From positions 1 to 47,054 of the forward strand of contig JAUCBJ010009024.1 in NCBI GenBank assembly GCA_032718475.1: DNA of 47,054 nt. The letters are read 5' to 3'. Under the pieces are notes generated by a model, which saw nothing but the letters and a program-made list of their open reading frames with translations, did not search any database and was not told the origin of the DNA. The DNA is from Nemertoderma westbladi. Taxonomy: Eukaryota > Xenacoelomorpha > Nemertodermatida > Nemertodermatidae. Below, one piece after another: positions 1 through 10,900 of the stretch. The position numbers and the translations under genes are program-made. Positions within the stretch are counted from its first letter, which is position 1; each line of letters starts with the position of its first letter.

Positions 1-633
1 TATCAAGAATATTGGGTTTCGGGGTTATTTATCGTTATTCCAAATATAATAATTCATCAACCATATTATGAAGAACTGACAGTAAATAGCAGTATAAAAC
101 AATAACTGAACACTGATTGTTATGAGTTTGCAATGTTTCAGCAGTCAGTATGTATGATCAGTTAGCAGTCCGGTCCGTTAAAGGATATATGTCCTTGTAA
201 TTAAACCTACTAGTGTTGAGCTAAAAAGCATAAAACATAAAACACTACAAAGCCGTTCTTTCGTGGCTTTGAAAAACTCGTGACTACTGCTCTATACGAG
301 GATACCAACTTCCTTATTCCACGAAGCTCCCGTTCAACACAGAGAAAGAGCAGTGAGATAGGAAATTTTCAGTTCAGTACTCTGTGATTGGTCAAAATCA
401 AGGCTAACTCAAAATTCTATTGGGAGATACAAAAACAAGGCTATGACGCAACCTCCCTAGGCTTGTTGGCCGATTAAACAGAGCCCAGATGCCTGCGTAC
501 AGCAAATCAGCCAATAAGCTGGTAACTTGCACTATTTTTAGCTGTAGATCACTTTGAGAGTATTCTTAGCGACTGGGGGGGAACTGGCCAACAAGGCAAA
601 CGAATCAGTTATCCCACAAAAGCCTTTACATTA
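1..633. other. Intergenic sequence, no gene seen
   Basis: No long open frame or recognisable RNA is present. It is unique-looking DNA, slightly richer in GC between about 240 and 600 than the flanks. I see no TE ends here apart from the foldback that starts at 634. Confidence 0.6.
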
Positions 634-765
634 TTTATCACCCAGTTATTTAGTTATTTTACGAGTTATTTATCCGAGGGCATTTAACAATTGTTAACAT
701 AACAACAATCGTTAACTCCCCGAGGATAAATAACTCGTAAAATAACTAAATAACTGGGTGATAAA
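634..765. mobile_element. Foldback MITE with TA target duplication
   Basis: Positions 634-675 are the exact reverse complement of 724-765, giving a perfect stem of about 42 bp. The inner sequence (676-723) continues as an imperfect stem. TA lies immediately outside both ends (632-633 and 766-767), the target site used by Tc1/mariner-like elements. The element has no coding capacity. Assignment to Tc1/mariner rests only on the TA and the foldback form, so a generic foldback element is possible. Confidence 0.75.
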
Positions 766-767
766 TA

Positions 768-1567
768 TGTTGTCACCCGATCTCACCACGGGATAGGCTC
801 TGCTAACATTTCTAAAAGGGTTTTGTTTGGGGGACTAAGAATAAAAATGGGGCATGGAAATTTTGGGGGTACAATCAGACACATAACATTAGTTATCTAA
901 GCGTGGTGGAAGATAACTACTGTAATTGTAATTCATGGACTGGTTTCAAGGTGACTGTCGGATATTTAATTAAGAAAACCATACACTCCATCATAAATAA
1001 ATGAATATATTGTATAAAATATGACTTAGGACGGGTGTGGCCGAGGCGTGTTTTCATTTTACATGTCTACATACTGTATTTTTATAATATTCCTGGTTTG
1101 CTGCCTATCTGTAAAACATTTTTGATATGAGAGCGATATAACGATAGATTGTTTATAAATAAATTAATAATTACGATATCCATTGATAGCTTCTCCATTC
1201 TACAGTACTATTATGATTTTATTATACAGTATATTATCTCTAAAGTGCAATATTTTAATGCGGTTGATTAATAAGGTTGGAGTGGAAATACAATACCATA
1301 CAAATGCCATGCAGTACAATGGTATTTGAAAACTTGTTTCATTTAAAATCAGTATTTCATTCAAAATTAACCATATATTATTAATTACTTTATGTTATAT
1401 TGTAAAATAAATTGTACAATCTCTAAACTTTAGGTACCATTTTCGATAGCAAAAATTAAATTCAAATTCAGAAATGTTAATTAAAAAATTTCCCATGTTA
1501 TATTAAAATTTCAAAACGTTGTACTAAAAGATACTGTATAAAACTTCTTAAAAGATAACTCCAATAA
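768..1567. other. AT-rich intergenic sequence, nothing seen
   Basis: Stop-rich in all frames. No repeat, TE end or RNA motif could be identified. Confidence 0.6.
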
Positions 1568-1575
1568 CTCCAGCT

Positions 1576-1831
1576 GAGACAGGGGGGGGGGGGGGGGGGG
1601 GGAACTGGACGCAAATCACGCCTTGGCGAATTAATATCCCGCCTCAATGTTAAATTCTCAATTTAGGGAAAGGAGCATGTTACAGTGGCACGTAATTTTA
1701 ACCAAAACAATAAACTAAAGTCAATAGAACGGGTTACAGTTTTATTTTTGAGAATAATCAGCTGATATTTGCGTCGAATTTCCCCTGGAGAGGGATGAAA
1801 TTTTATTGCGTCTAGTTCCCCTCCCTATCTG
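1576..1831 (+). mobile_element. hAT-like MITE, family M1, copy A
   Basis: An element of 256 bp is flanked by the 8-bp direct repeat CTCCAGCT at 1568-1575 and 1832-1839. Its ends are imperfect inverted repeats: GAGACAGG plus a G-run and AACTGGACGCAA on the left, and the reverse complement of a GCAGATAGGG-type end on the right. The left terminal repeat contains 21 consecutive G (1582-1602). The interior matches the reverse complement of the element at 38037-38290. An 8-bp duplication is typical of hAT transposons, so this is inferred to be a non-autonomous hAT derivative. It has no coding capacity. Confidence 0.85.
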
Positions 1832-1839
1832 CTCCAGCT

Positions 1840-2544
1840 TATTCTAATTGAAAATATCCCAGAATACATACTGTTAACAATCTGTTGACAATGACTATAA
1901 CCTTAGGGATTTTTTATAAAACTTTTGGATACGAAAGTGGTGCTTAAAAATCCTATCAACAATACACATTAAAAATAGTAGTGATAACATTTAAATTCGA
2001 GATATTTAACTGGATTCTATTTTTTACGATCACGAAGCCTTTAAACACAAATTTAATATAATAAAGTCTTCCCACTAAAAATATAATAAGGGAAATTCAG
2101 AAATATTAAAATATAGGCATAGACGGTATTCACTTAGTTACATGTAAAACAAAATAAAGCAAAAATAAATACTAGCATAATTATTGCTTGAATAAAGGTT
2201 GATGCTGATGGTTGTCTATTTGTACACATTATAAATCTGTACATTGTGGACAGTGGCGCCTGTGGGGGACGTCCGTAGACGAGCAGGGGCATCCCCAGCA
2301 ACGGCCACACATGGCCCCAACTGCTATAGGGGCTGTTGGGCTGTCAGTCAGAGAGGTAACAGCCTGCAAGGTAAGGATTTACCTCTGGGGCCCCAACTAT
2401 CAGATAGTCTGATACCAACTGTCAGACAGTGTCTTTCAACTAGTGATTGCCTGTTGCTGTGTTGCCCTCAGTCAGTCAGTTGTATTTTTTTAAAACCACC
2501 TCGTATTGTTGACGGAATCAGTTACGACCGAAATCGTTGATCGT
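1840..2544. other. Intergenic sequence, no supported gene
   Basis: AT-rich up to about 2200, then less so. Two short overlapping open frames between 2212 and 2540 resemble no known protein and have no coding signature. Short repeated CAGTCAG/CAGACAG strings occur around 2340-2480. Confidence 0.5.
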
Positions 2545-2815
2545 TAAACCCGGATTGATGGTGGCGAAGTGGGAGTGTATTAAACCTGGGGCCGGGACGA
2601 TGACGACGGAGTCAATTAATCCCGGGACGATGACGACGATGTCTATTAAACCCGGAACGATGACCACAGACTCTATTAAACCCGGGACGATGGCGGCGGA
2701 GTGGGAGTATTAAACCCGGGGCCGGCACGATGACGACGGAGTCAATTAAACCCGGGACGATGACGACGATGTCTATTAAACCACGGACGGAGTCGACGAT
2801 GACTGATAATCTTAA
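2545..2815 (+). repeat. 30-bp minisatellite
   Basis: About eight diverged tandem copies of a unit built from GGGACGATGACGACG followed by a GAGTCAATTAAACCC-type half. The array is GC-rich compared with the AT-rich flanks, and some units are shortened or merged (for example around 2690-2725). No open frame runs through it. Confidence 0.85.
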
Positions 2816-3240
2816 AACGATGTTAAGACTGGTTTCGGTTTGTGAGATCGACCTGGCAATATATACTAACTCAACTCGCTTTCTTCGAATTTCTAGTAAT
2901 ATATTTTGATCTAATTATAATATATTAATTATACTATTCTTATATTGGAGATTCTAGAATTTTGAATAAGAGAAGTGTGACTAAATTTTCAGATTAAGTT
3001 TTTAGATTAAATTTTGTTTTAATTACTAGCTAAAAAGCTTGAAATGATTCATTGATTCATTTTGAAAAAAAAATTATATAATAAATATGGATTTGATATA
3101 AATCATATTTGTTTAAGTTATATGTTATTATCTATGAAAAATATTAAAGAAGAAGCTTCTTCACAAAGAAACATCACTTATGGTCTTGATTGAACTAATA
3201 AAATCATAAGTAGGTGATTAAATTCACCTCCTTCTGCTAA
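2816..3240. other. AT-rich intergenic sequence
   Basis: Low-complexity A/T sequence without open frames, repeats or recognisable signals. Confidence 0.5.
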
Positions 3241-3382
3241 TTCTAATGTCAGACTACTGTCCACCAAGCCGCCATACGTGTTTCAAGGTTCGTGCAACGA
3301 CTACCGAGGTTCTGGGCCCAGTTGTGGGTGGTGGCCGGTGACCCAGTTACTGGTACCCACCCCGGGGCCGTCGTTTGGGCAT

Positions 3383-3545
3383 CGCACTTCTCAGTACGGA
3401 CACCGCGCTTCTCAGTTCGGGCACAGCGCTTCTCAGTTCAGGGACCGCGCTCCTCTGTTCGGGCACCGCGCTTCTCAGTTTGGGCACCGCGCTCCTCAGT
3501 TCAGGCATCGCTCTCCTCTCCGTTCAGGCACCGCCCTCTTCTCAG
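3383..3545 (+). repeat. 21-bp minisatellite upstream of the ULP-RT element
   Basis: About 7.5 tandem copies of a GC-rich 21-bp unit (TTCTCAGTTCGGGCACCGCGC type). Because 21 is a multiple of three, it leaves an open frame coding for a seven-residue repeat (QFGHRAS type). I interpret that frame as a by-product. The array lies about 310 bp before the start of the protease ORF and may belong to the element's 5' untranslated region, where tandem promoter-like repeats are common in LINEs. Confidence 0.75.
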
Positions 3546-3857
3546 TCTGTTTAAATACCACCCATATGGCATATGACTGCATCACCCTTCAATGCGATCA
3601 CTATAAATCAATAACTGTTATCATTTATCATTACAATCTCTTCTATACGCCAGCATCCTTCTACCATCAATTTATCTCACCTCACCTGTAACTGCTTATC
3701 ATTTGCCGTCCCATTTGTTGCTGTTTCATATTTTATTGCTGTACCGCCCGATTAGGCTAATAGGGCCAACTTCTGTATCACCATTTGGCTACTCCGGTTA
3801 CATTTTCTTACCAATTATTGCTAATATTGTTATCATTTCGAGATTCAAAAAAGTTTA

Positions 3858-4700
3858 ATGGATCCAAACACCACAATCAATCTCAGTTCCGATTTTATTT
3901 CCGATAGCGTCCTCCTCTTTGACCCTCCATCTGTAGATAAACCATCTTTCCTCCTGGCTGGCCGTTCCATCTCTGAAGCCGACATCAGCACCCTCTCAGG
4001 CAAAAACTGGCTGAATGACAATATTATCGAGGCAATCTCTGAATTCTTCTGCCTCCAATACCCCGGTAAAGCAAAGGTTTTCAGCACCCAGTTTTTTAAC
4101 ACCCTCATGTCACCCAACGGGATCTCTAGGGTCCGCCGCTGGTCCCAGGCAGACACATTTTCCTATGACGTACTTTTTTTCCCAATAAACGTGGGGGGCT
4201 ATCATTGGTCTTTGGCATCCTTCTCCCCCCAATCAGGGGTCATCAATTACTATGACTCATTCGGTGGAATTGATGGACAGTGTGTAGCTGCCCTCCAACA
4301 CTGGGTTACAGCCACTTCATCACGTCACGGCATCCAAACACCCCCAACTAGCATCGGTTTACCCCTTCCCAAACTCCAGTTCGATGGTTTCCAATGTGGG
4401 GTTTTCGTCTGCCGCTTTCTTAAAATGAGTCTCGTCGGTATTGTACCCCCCTATAACAATGATGAATCAATCAATTCTTTCCGGGTCCACCTGCGGGACC
4501 TTGTTGCTCGTCACTCCACCCTAGTAAGCCCCAGTTCTTCCACCATCACGCTCCCCGAACCCGACCTTCCCCCTCTGGTCGACCCCAAACAAGCACCCTG
4601 TGCACCATCATCACCCCCCCTCCCACCCACCATGCATCCACCCCTATCTCCCCTCCCTTCTTCCATGTGTTACCTCAACCCAATATTTCGGGCCACCTAA
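3858..4700 (+). CDS. ULP1/SENP-type (C48) cysteine protease domain of a retrotransposon
   Basis: The 280-residue product has the order of landmarks expected of a Ulp1/SENP deSUMOylating protease. These are a WLND motif at 51-54 (substrate-groove region), the HW pair with His116, Asp133 in YYDSFGG, Gln174 (oxyanion hole) and Cys180 in QCGVF. Gln and Cys are six residues apart, as in the family. The catalytic triad therefore looks intact. Known family members cleave SUMO precursors or SUMO conjugates in the nucleus; activity here is inferred. From about residue 205 the chain becomes proline- and serine-rich and ends after a C-rich tract (4609-4625), where a frame change probably occurred. The start is the first ATG of the frame. 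Confidence 0.85.
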   Translation: MDPNTTINLSSDFISDSVLLFDPPSVDKPSFLLAGRSISEADISTLSGKNWLNDNIIEAISEFFCLQYPGKAKVFSTQFFNTLMSPNGISRVRRWSQADTFSYDVLFFPINVGGYHWSLASFSPQSGVINYYDSFGGIDGQCVAALQHWVTATSSRHGIQTPPTSIGLPLPKLQFDGFQCGVFVCRFLKMSLVGIVPPYNNDESINSFRVHLRDLVARHSTLVSPSSSTITLPEPDLPPLVDPKQAPCAPSSPPLPPTMHPPLSPLPSSMCYLNPIFRAT

Positions 4701-5068
4701 GTCGATCTGAAATACCCGAATCCCCCCAAACCCTCATCTTCAGTCAGTCAGACTCTCAATCTGCTCCAACTGAACCACGTCAAGCCAATCTACCCCATTC
4801 CTTATGCGGCTCGTGCAGCAGGCTGTGCCTCACCAAAATCAACGGTGGCCTCCGTAAACACAAGGCCCTGGATGGCTCCCATTGTCCTGGTTCCGGTTCT
4901 CTACCACTACTCAATCAGCCGGTGGTCAGCCCCACCTCCAACCAAACCCCTGTCTCAGGGCCTTCCTGCGAGCCACCCAACCCAGCCCTGCCGCAAACAC
5001 CTTGTGAGGCACCCGGGTTCAATTATGCTGCACATTTGACAAACCTGTTTGTTCATCACTCTCTCTAA
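4667..5068 (+). pseudogene. Frame-shifted linker with zinc-finger-like motif
   Basis: This 133-codon frame overlaps the end of the protease ORF and the beginning of the RT ORF but lies in a different frame from both. It codes for a Pro/Ser-rich linker with a Cys-x2-Cys...Leu-x2-His...His-Cys motif (CGSCSRLC, then GLRKHK, then HC). This resembles the single C2H2-like finger found before the RT in non-LTR elements without an APE domain. I read it as the middle of one original ORF, displaced by one indel near the poly-C tracts around 4600 and another around 5050-5068. A genuine separate small protein is less likely, because neither frame start resembles a family start. Confidence 0.6.
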
Positions 5069-7220
5069 GATTAAAACCCTGACCCGCATCCCGCGTGGCG
5101 CCCGCTCATCCGCCGCATCAGCCTTCACCCGCCTATGCACTTCTGTGACCCAGGACAATTCTGTAAAAAACTGGATCAACCTACTCGCCTTCCCCTATTG
5201 TCTCCGTGTCCCATCTTGCAACACCAGGAAAAGACGCTGTAACAAATCCAACCACCCCAGCCGTGTCGGAAAGTCACTTACCTCTAAGGTCAAAGACCAA
5301 ATCTCTGACTACCTCGATCTAGCCCTTGGCCCCTCACCCATTGCCCTCCCCACCCCTCCTAGACGATGCCCACTCAAGACGGATTCCCAAGCAATCCGTG
5401 ATGAGCACTTAGGCAATCTCATATCCTCCAAAATAGAAGAAGGTAATGTCAAGGCTGCCGCCCGCCTGGCCTTCTCGGCCACCTCTATTGCACCCGCAAC
5501 TCCCGAAACACTCCAGGCCCTCCTTTCACTTCACCCTCCAGCCGTTCCAGGATGCCTTCTGGAGCTCCCCTCGCTTGATGTCCTTGATATCCCTCTCATC
5601 GAGTTCTCCCTTCCAGAAATCATGAAATCTATCCGATCGTTTCCGAATGGTTCTGCCACCAGCCCCGACAAACTTCGTCCTCAATTCCTTAAGGACTTTT
5701 GCTCCCACCAATCCGGCGATGCCGCCATGGGATCTCTGAAAGGCATCACCGGCATATCCAACCTACTAATCAAAGGATTAGTTCCAGAAACCATCCTCCC
5801 TTTTCTGTATGGGGCCCGACTATGTGCCTTTACCAAAGTCAACGACGGAATCCGTCCTATTGCAGTAGGTTGTACCCTTCGACGTCTATCTGCTAAGACT
5901 GGTTGCCATCAATCTTCTAAGAACTCCCAACTCAAACTTGCCCCCCACCAACTAGGCCATGGAATACCCCGTGGCTGTGAGGCCGCTGTTCATGCATCCC
6001 GGAGATTTCTTCAGGAGTCCGTTGAGCCAACCATCATGGTCAAAATTGACTTCAAAAACGCCTTCAACAGCGTTCATCGCGGGCCTGTCCTCCATTCAAT
6101 CCTGCAGAACCTTCCACCCCTGTACCCCATCGCTTTCCAGGCTTACTCGCAACCCACCCACCTCTTCTACGAGGACACAACCATTTCTTCGGAGGTTGGA
6201 ATTCAACAGGGTGACCCTCTATGCAACCTTTTCTTCAGCTCTGACACCCATGAAATTGTTGAGAGTGTCGAAACTCCCCTCAACGTCTGGTTCTTAGACG
6301 ATGGGTCCCTTGGAGGGACCCCCTCCGTTGTTGCCTCTAACCTTGAATCTGTGATCTCCAAAGCTGCTAAACTCGGCCTCCAGATTAAAGCATCGAAATG
6401 TGAGTTGATTTTTTCCACCAACTTTCCACCAAATCGGAAACCTGAGACCGCCGCCATATTCGATGCGATCACTCCTGGAATCAAATGTATCGACCTCGTT
6501 GATGCCTCCCTTCTGGGTGCTCCGCTTGGTGAACCAGCTATGGAATCCATTCTCCAGAACAAAGCATCCAAACTGGCAACTTTCACCAATCGCCTCCAAC
6601 TCCTTTCCTCTCATGACACTTTATACCTGCTCCGCCACTGTTTCGCAATCCCCAAACTAATGGTTATCCTGCGTTGCTCCCCTTGCTTCCTTGCCCCATC
6701 TCTATCCGACTTTGACTCTTCAATTAGAGCTGCACTTGAGTCAACGCTGAATATTCGGCTCGACGACTCTTCCTGGTCTCAAGCCTCTCTCCCCATCGCT
6801 TCAGGTGGGCTTGGCTTGCGTAGCACGAGGGACGTCTCACTGCCGGTCTTCTTGGCCTCCGTCTTCGGATGTGGTCCCCTGCTTCGTGCCCTTCTGCCCC
6901 CCTCTATCTCCGATTCGACTAACCCGCTCATCTCAAAGGCCCTATCGCTCCTTCCTCCTGGCACCGACACACCTCCCAACCCATCTGTCCAAAAGGCCTT
7001 TGTGACGGTTGCCTCCGAAACCCTAGGCCCAATCGGTGATGAGGGCACCGTTCTCCTCAATGAGATCGGTCGCCGAATCACCCTCGCCACCGGGGAACCA
7101 AGGTCCACCTCCTTCCTGTTCCAGCGGCTATCGATTGCCATCACCCGTGGGAATGCCAGCGCCATCATGGGGACCCTCCCCACCCAAGCTAGCCTCGATG
7201 AAGTGTTCCTACTTCGCTAG
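5049..7220 (+). CDS. Reverse transcriptase of the ULP-RT element
   Basis: The 723-residue frame carries non-LTR RT landmarks: an N-terminal RIPRGAR segment (about 13-19), an S-PDK-R motif near 205-210, and motif A IDFKNAFNSVHR with catalytic Asp334. These are followed by GIQQGDP (384-390) and motif C FLDDGSLGG with Asp417 and Asp418. All three metal-binding aspartates are present, so polymerase activity is possible. The last 300 residues look like a thumb and connection region with no recognisable endonuclease. The C-terminus (ending near LDEVFLLR) is short for an RLE-bearing element, which could be natural or due to a stop mutation. It is in the same frame as the protease ORF at 3858. The true N-terminus probably lies in that ORF, so the Met at 5049 is nominal. 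Confidence 0.85.
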   Translation: MFITLSKIKTLTRIPRGARSSAASAFTRLCTSVTQDNSVKNWINLLAFPYCLRVPSCNTRKRRCNKSNHPSRVGKSLTSKVKDQISDYLDLALGPSPIALPTPPRRCPLKTDSQAIRDEHLGNLISSKIEEGNVKAAARLAFSATSIAPATPETLQALLSLHPPAVPGCLLELPSLDVLDIPLIEFSLPEIMKSIRSFPNGSATSPDKLRPQFLKDFCSHQSGDAAMGSLKGITGISNLLIKGLVPETILPFLYGARLCAFTKVNDGIRPIAVGCTLRRLSAKTGCHQSSKNSQLKLAPHQLGHGIPRGCEAAVHASRRFLQESVEPTIMVKIDFKNAFNSVHRGPVLHSILQNLPPLYPIAFQAYSQPTHLFYEDTTISSEVGIQQGDPLCNLFFSSDTHEIVESVETPLNVWFLDDGSLGGTPSVVASNLESVISKAAKLGLQIKASKCELIFSTNFPPNRKPETAAIFDAITPGIKCIDLVDASLLGAPLGEPAMESILQNKASKLATFTNRLQLLSSHDTLYLLRHCFAIPKLMVILRCSPCFLAPSLSDFDSSIRAALESTLNIRLDDSSWSQASLPIASGGLGLRSTRDVSLPVFLASVFGCGPLLRALLPPSISDSTNPLISKALSLLPPGTDTPPNPSVQKAFVTVASETLGPIGDEGTVLLNEIGRRITLATGEPRSTSFLFQRLSIAITRGNASAIMGTLPTQASLDEVFLLR

Positions 7221-7343
7221 ACCGGTTACGACAGATTACCGAATGGATCCAGTTACATCATAGGAAATAAGCAAAGTACATTCCATTGAATTGTTTATCA
7301 TTTCATAACCCGGTCATAGTGCTACATAAATATTATTATTATT
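7221..7343 (+). other. Probable 3' UTR and ATT tail of the ULP-RT element
   Basis: A short non-coding stretch follows the RT stop and ends in TATTATTATTATTTT (about 7329-7343). Simple-sequence tails are a common 3' terminus of non-LTR elements. Where the element stops is inferred from this alone. Confidence 0.45.
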
Positions 7344-7986
7344 TTGATCTTAACAATAATTATAATCAATTATTTTATAGACCTAAATGTCTTGTCAATA
7401 TATAAGATTTGTAAATACTAAATAAATAGCTAACTTTATGATAATCTGTGATATATTTTTCGAATTGTAATTAATTTTATAATGAATTAGAAATATACTG
7501 TAAAGGAATTCTATCTTTTGACAGACTACTGTTTGCGCGACCATGATGATAAAAGGAAATGGTGCCGAAATATTTTACTTAACTGTAGATAGAGGCGCGG
7601 GGGGGGTCTTTAGATGCAATCAAAGTTGTTCCCTCTCCACGTGAAAATCGACGCAAATAACAGTTGTTTACCCCATAAAAATAAAACTGCAACCTGCTCA
7701 TTTCCCTTAATAAATAAATTAACATGAGACAGGATGTAATAGAGCATTTCACCCAAATAAACACAAAAAGTTCACGTCCATTGAAATGATCATGCCCATT
7801 GCCAACAACTCCAACTATGAAAAAATTTGAAATATTACAACCAACACTAACCAGTTCACGATCGCAAAAATTTCGTGTTTGCTGGTCTCATATTATTCGG
7901 GTAAGGTCACCTCAGATGCCTGGTTTGGTTATGCCCTCGTTTGTGCGCAACATATTTTCAGCTTAACCATCCCACTAGTAGTTGTT
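7344..7986. other. AT-rich intergenic sequence around MITE copy C
   Basis: Apart from the MITE fragment there is nothing recognisable. The last 15 bases lead directly into the 19-bp satellite. Confidence 0.5.
7590..7720 (+). mobile_element. MITE family M1, copy C, internally deleted
   Basis: The segment with CCCTCTCCACGTGAAAATCG, GACGCAAATAACAG and AAAATAAAACTGCAACCTG aligns with the left half of copy B (38037-38290), then jumps to its CCTGCTC-TTTCCC segment. The missing piece lies between two copies of an AACTGTAACCTG motif, so the deletion may have occurred between short direct repeats. Poly-G is reduced to eight (7599-7606). No target duplication could be defined. Confidence 0.65.
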
Positions 7987-10900
7987 AAGTTAGATCCTGG
8001 AAGTGAACTTAGAACCAATATCTGAACTTAGATCCTGTAGGCGAACTTAGATCCTGTAGGCGAACTTAGATCCTGGAAGCGAACTTAGATCCTGGAAGTG
8101 AACTTAGAACCAAGATCTGAACTTAAATCCTGTAGGCGAACTTAGATCCTGGAAGTGAACTTAGAACCAATATCTGAACTTAGATCCTGGAGGCGAACTT
8201 AGATCCTGGAAGCGAACTTAGATCCTGGAAGTGAACTTAGAACCAATATCTGAACTTAGATCCTGGAGGCGAACTTAGATCCTGGAAGTGAACTTAGATC
8301 CTGGAAGTGAACTTAGAACCAATATCTGAACTTAGATCCTGGAAGCGAACTTAGATCCTGGAGGCGAACTTCGATCCTGGAAGTGAACTTAGATCCTGGA
8401 AGTGAACTTAGAACCAATATCTGAACTTAGATCCTGGAGGCGAACTTAGATCCTGGAAGCGAACTTAGATCCTGTAGGCGAACTTAGATCCTGGAAGCGA
8501 ACTTAGATCCTGGAAGTGAACTTAGCACCAATATCTGAACTTAGATCCTGTAGGCGAACTTAGATCCTGTAGGCGAACTTAGATCCTGGAAGCGAACTTA
8601 GATCCTGGAAGCGAACTTAAATCCTTGAAGTGAACTTAGATCCTGGAAGCGAACTTAGATCCTGGAAGTGAACTTAGATCCTGGAAGCAAACTTAGATCC
8701 TGGAAGTGAACTTAGAACCAAGATCTGAACTTAGATCCTGTAGGCGAACTTAGATCCTGTAGGCGAACTTAGATCCTGGAAGCGAACTTAGATCCTGGAA
8801 GTGAACTTAGAACCAATATCTGAACTTAGATCCTGTAGGCGAACTTAGATCCTGTAGGCGAACTTAGATCCTGGAAGCGAACTTAGATCCTGGAAGTGAA
8901 CTTAGAACCAAGATCTGAACTTAGATCCTATGGCGAACTTAGATCCTGTAGGCGAACTTAGATCCTGGAAGCGAACTTAGATCCTGGAAGTGAACTTAGC
9001 ACCAATATCTGAACTTAGATCCTGTAGGCGAACTTAGATCCTGTAGGCGAACTTAGATCCTGGAAGCGAACTTAGATCCTGGAAGCAAACTTAGATCCTT
9101 GAAGTGAACTTAGATCCTGGAAGCGAACTTAGATCCTGGAAGTGAACTTAGATCCTGGAAGCAAACTTAGATCCTGGAAGTGAACTTAGAACCAAGATCT
9201 GAACTTAGATCCTGTAGGCGAACTTAGATCCTGTAGGCGAACTTAGATCCTGGAAGCGAACTTAGATCCTGGAAGTGAACTTAGAACCAAGATCTGAACT
9301 TAGATCCTGTAGGCGAACTTAGATCCTGTAGGCGAACTTAGATCCTGGAAGCGAACTTAGATCCTGGAAGTGAACTTAGAACCAATATCTGAACTTAGAT
9401 CCTGGAGGCGAACTTAGATCCTGGAAGCGATCTTAGATCCTGGAAGCGAACTTAGATCCTGGAAGTGAACTTAGAACCAAGATCTGAACTTAAATCCTGT
9501 AGGCGAACTTAGATCCTGGAAGCGAACTTAGATCCTGGAAGTGAACTTAGAACCAATATCTGAACTTAGATCCTGGAGGCGAACTTAGATCCTGGAAGCG
9601 AACTTAGATCCTGGAAGTGAACGTAGAACCAATATCTGAACTTAGATCCTGGAGGCGAACTTAGATCCTGGAAGTGAACTTAGATCCTGGAAGTGAACTT
9701 AGAACCAATATCTGAACTTAGATCCTGGAAGCGAACTTAGATCCTGGAGGCGAACTTAGATCCTGGAAGTGAACTTAGATCCTGGAAGTGAACTTAGAAC
9801 CAATATCTGAACTTAGATCCTGGAAGCGAACTTAGATCCTGGAAGTGAACTTAGATCCTGGAAGTGAACTTAGAACCAATATCTGAACTTAGATCCTGGA
9901 GGCGAACTTAGATCCTGGAAGCGAACTTAGATCCTGGAAGTGAACTTAGAACCAATATCTGAACTTAGATCCTGGAGGCGAACTTAGATCCTGGAAGCGG
10001 ACTTAGATCCTGGAAGCGAACTTAGATCCTTGAAGTGAACTTAGATCCTGGAAGCGAACTTAGATCCTGGAAGTGAACTTAGAACCAATATCTGAACTTA
10101 GATCCTGTAGGCGAACTTAGATCCTGTAGGCGAACTTAGATCCTGGAAGCGGACTTAGATCCTGGAAGCGAACTTAGATCCTTGAAGTGAACTTCGATCC
10201 TGGAAGCGAACTTAGATCCTGGAAGTGAACTTAGATCCTGGAAGCGAAAAATAGATCCTGGAAGCAAACTTAGATCCTGGAAGTGAACTTAGAACCAAGA
10301 TCTGAACTTAGATCCTGTAGGTGAACTTAGATCCTGTAAGCGAACTTAGATCCTGAAAGCGAACTTAGATCCTGGAAGTGAACTTAGAACCAAGATCTGA
10401 ACTTAGATCCTGTAGGCGAACTTAGATCCTGTAGGCGAACTTAGATCCTGGAAGCGAACTTAGATCCTGGAAGTGAACTTAGATCCAAGATCTGAACTTA
10501 GATCCTATAGGCGAACTTAGATCCTGTAGGCGATCTTAGATCCTGGAAGCGAACTTAGATCCTGGAAGTGAACTTAGAACCAATATCTGAACTTAGATCC
10601 TGTAGGCGAACTTAGATCCTGTAGGCGAACTTAGATCCTGGAAGCGGACTTAGATCCTGGAAGCGAACTTAGATCCTTGAAGTGAACTTAGATCCTGGAA
10701 GCGAACTTAGATCCTGGAAGTGAACTTAGATCCTGGAAGCGAACATAGATCATGGAAGCAAACTTAGATCCTGGAAGTGAACTTAGAACCAAGATCTGAA
10801 CTTAGATCCTGTAGGCGAACTTAGATCCTGTAAGCGAACTTAGATTCTGATAGCGAACTTAGATCCTGGAAGTGAACTTAGAACCAAGATCTGAACTTAG

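Larger units (their letters stand above)
3383..7343 (+). mobile_element. Non-LTR retrotransposon encoding ULP protease and reverse transcriptase
   Basis: One transcriptional unit: a 5' minisatellite, a C48/ULP1 protease domain, a proline-rich linker with a zinc-finger-like motif, a reverse transcriptase and a short 3' UTR ending in an ATT microsatellite. The protease and RT parts share a reading frame while the linker is in another frame, so two indels appear to have broken an original single ORF of about 1,100 codons. No apurinic-type endonuclease lies upstream, unlike the minus-strand LINE of this window. Element limits are inferred, and I found no target duplication. An RLE-type lineage is a possibility only. 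Confidence 0.7.

Noticed and set aside
3278-3691. 137-codon frame with QFGHRAS repeats
   Set aside because: Arises from the 21-bp minisatellite; the overlapping alternative frame is also open.
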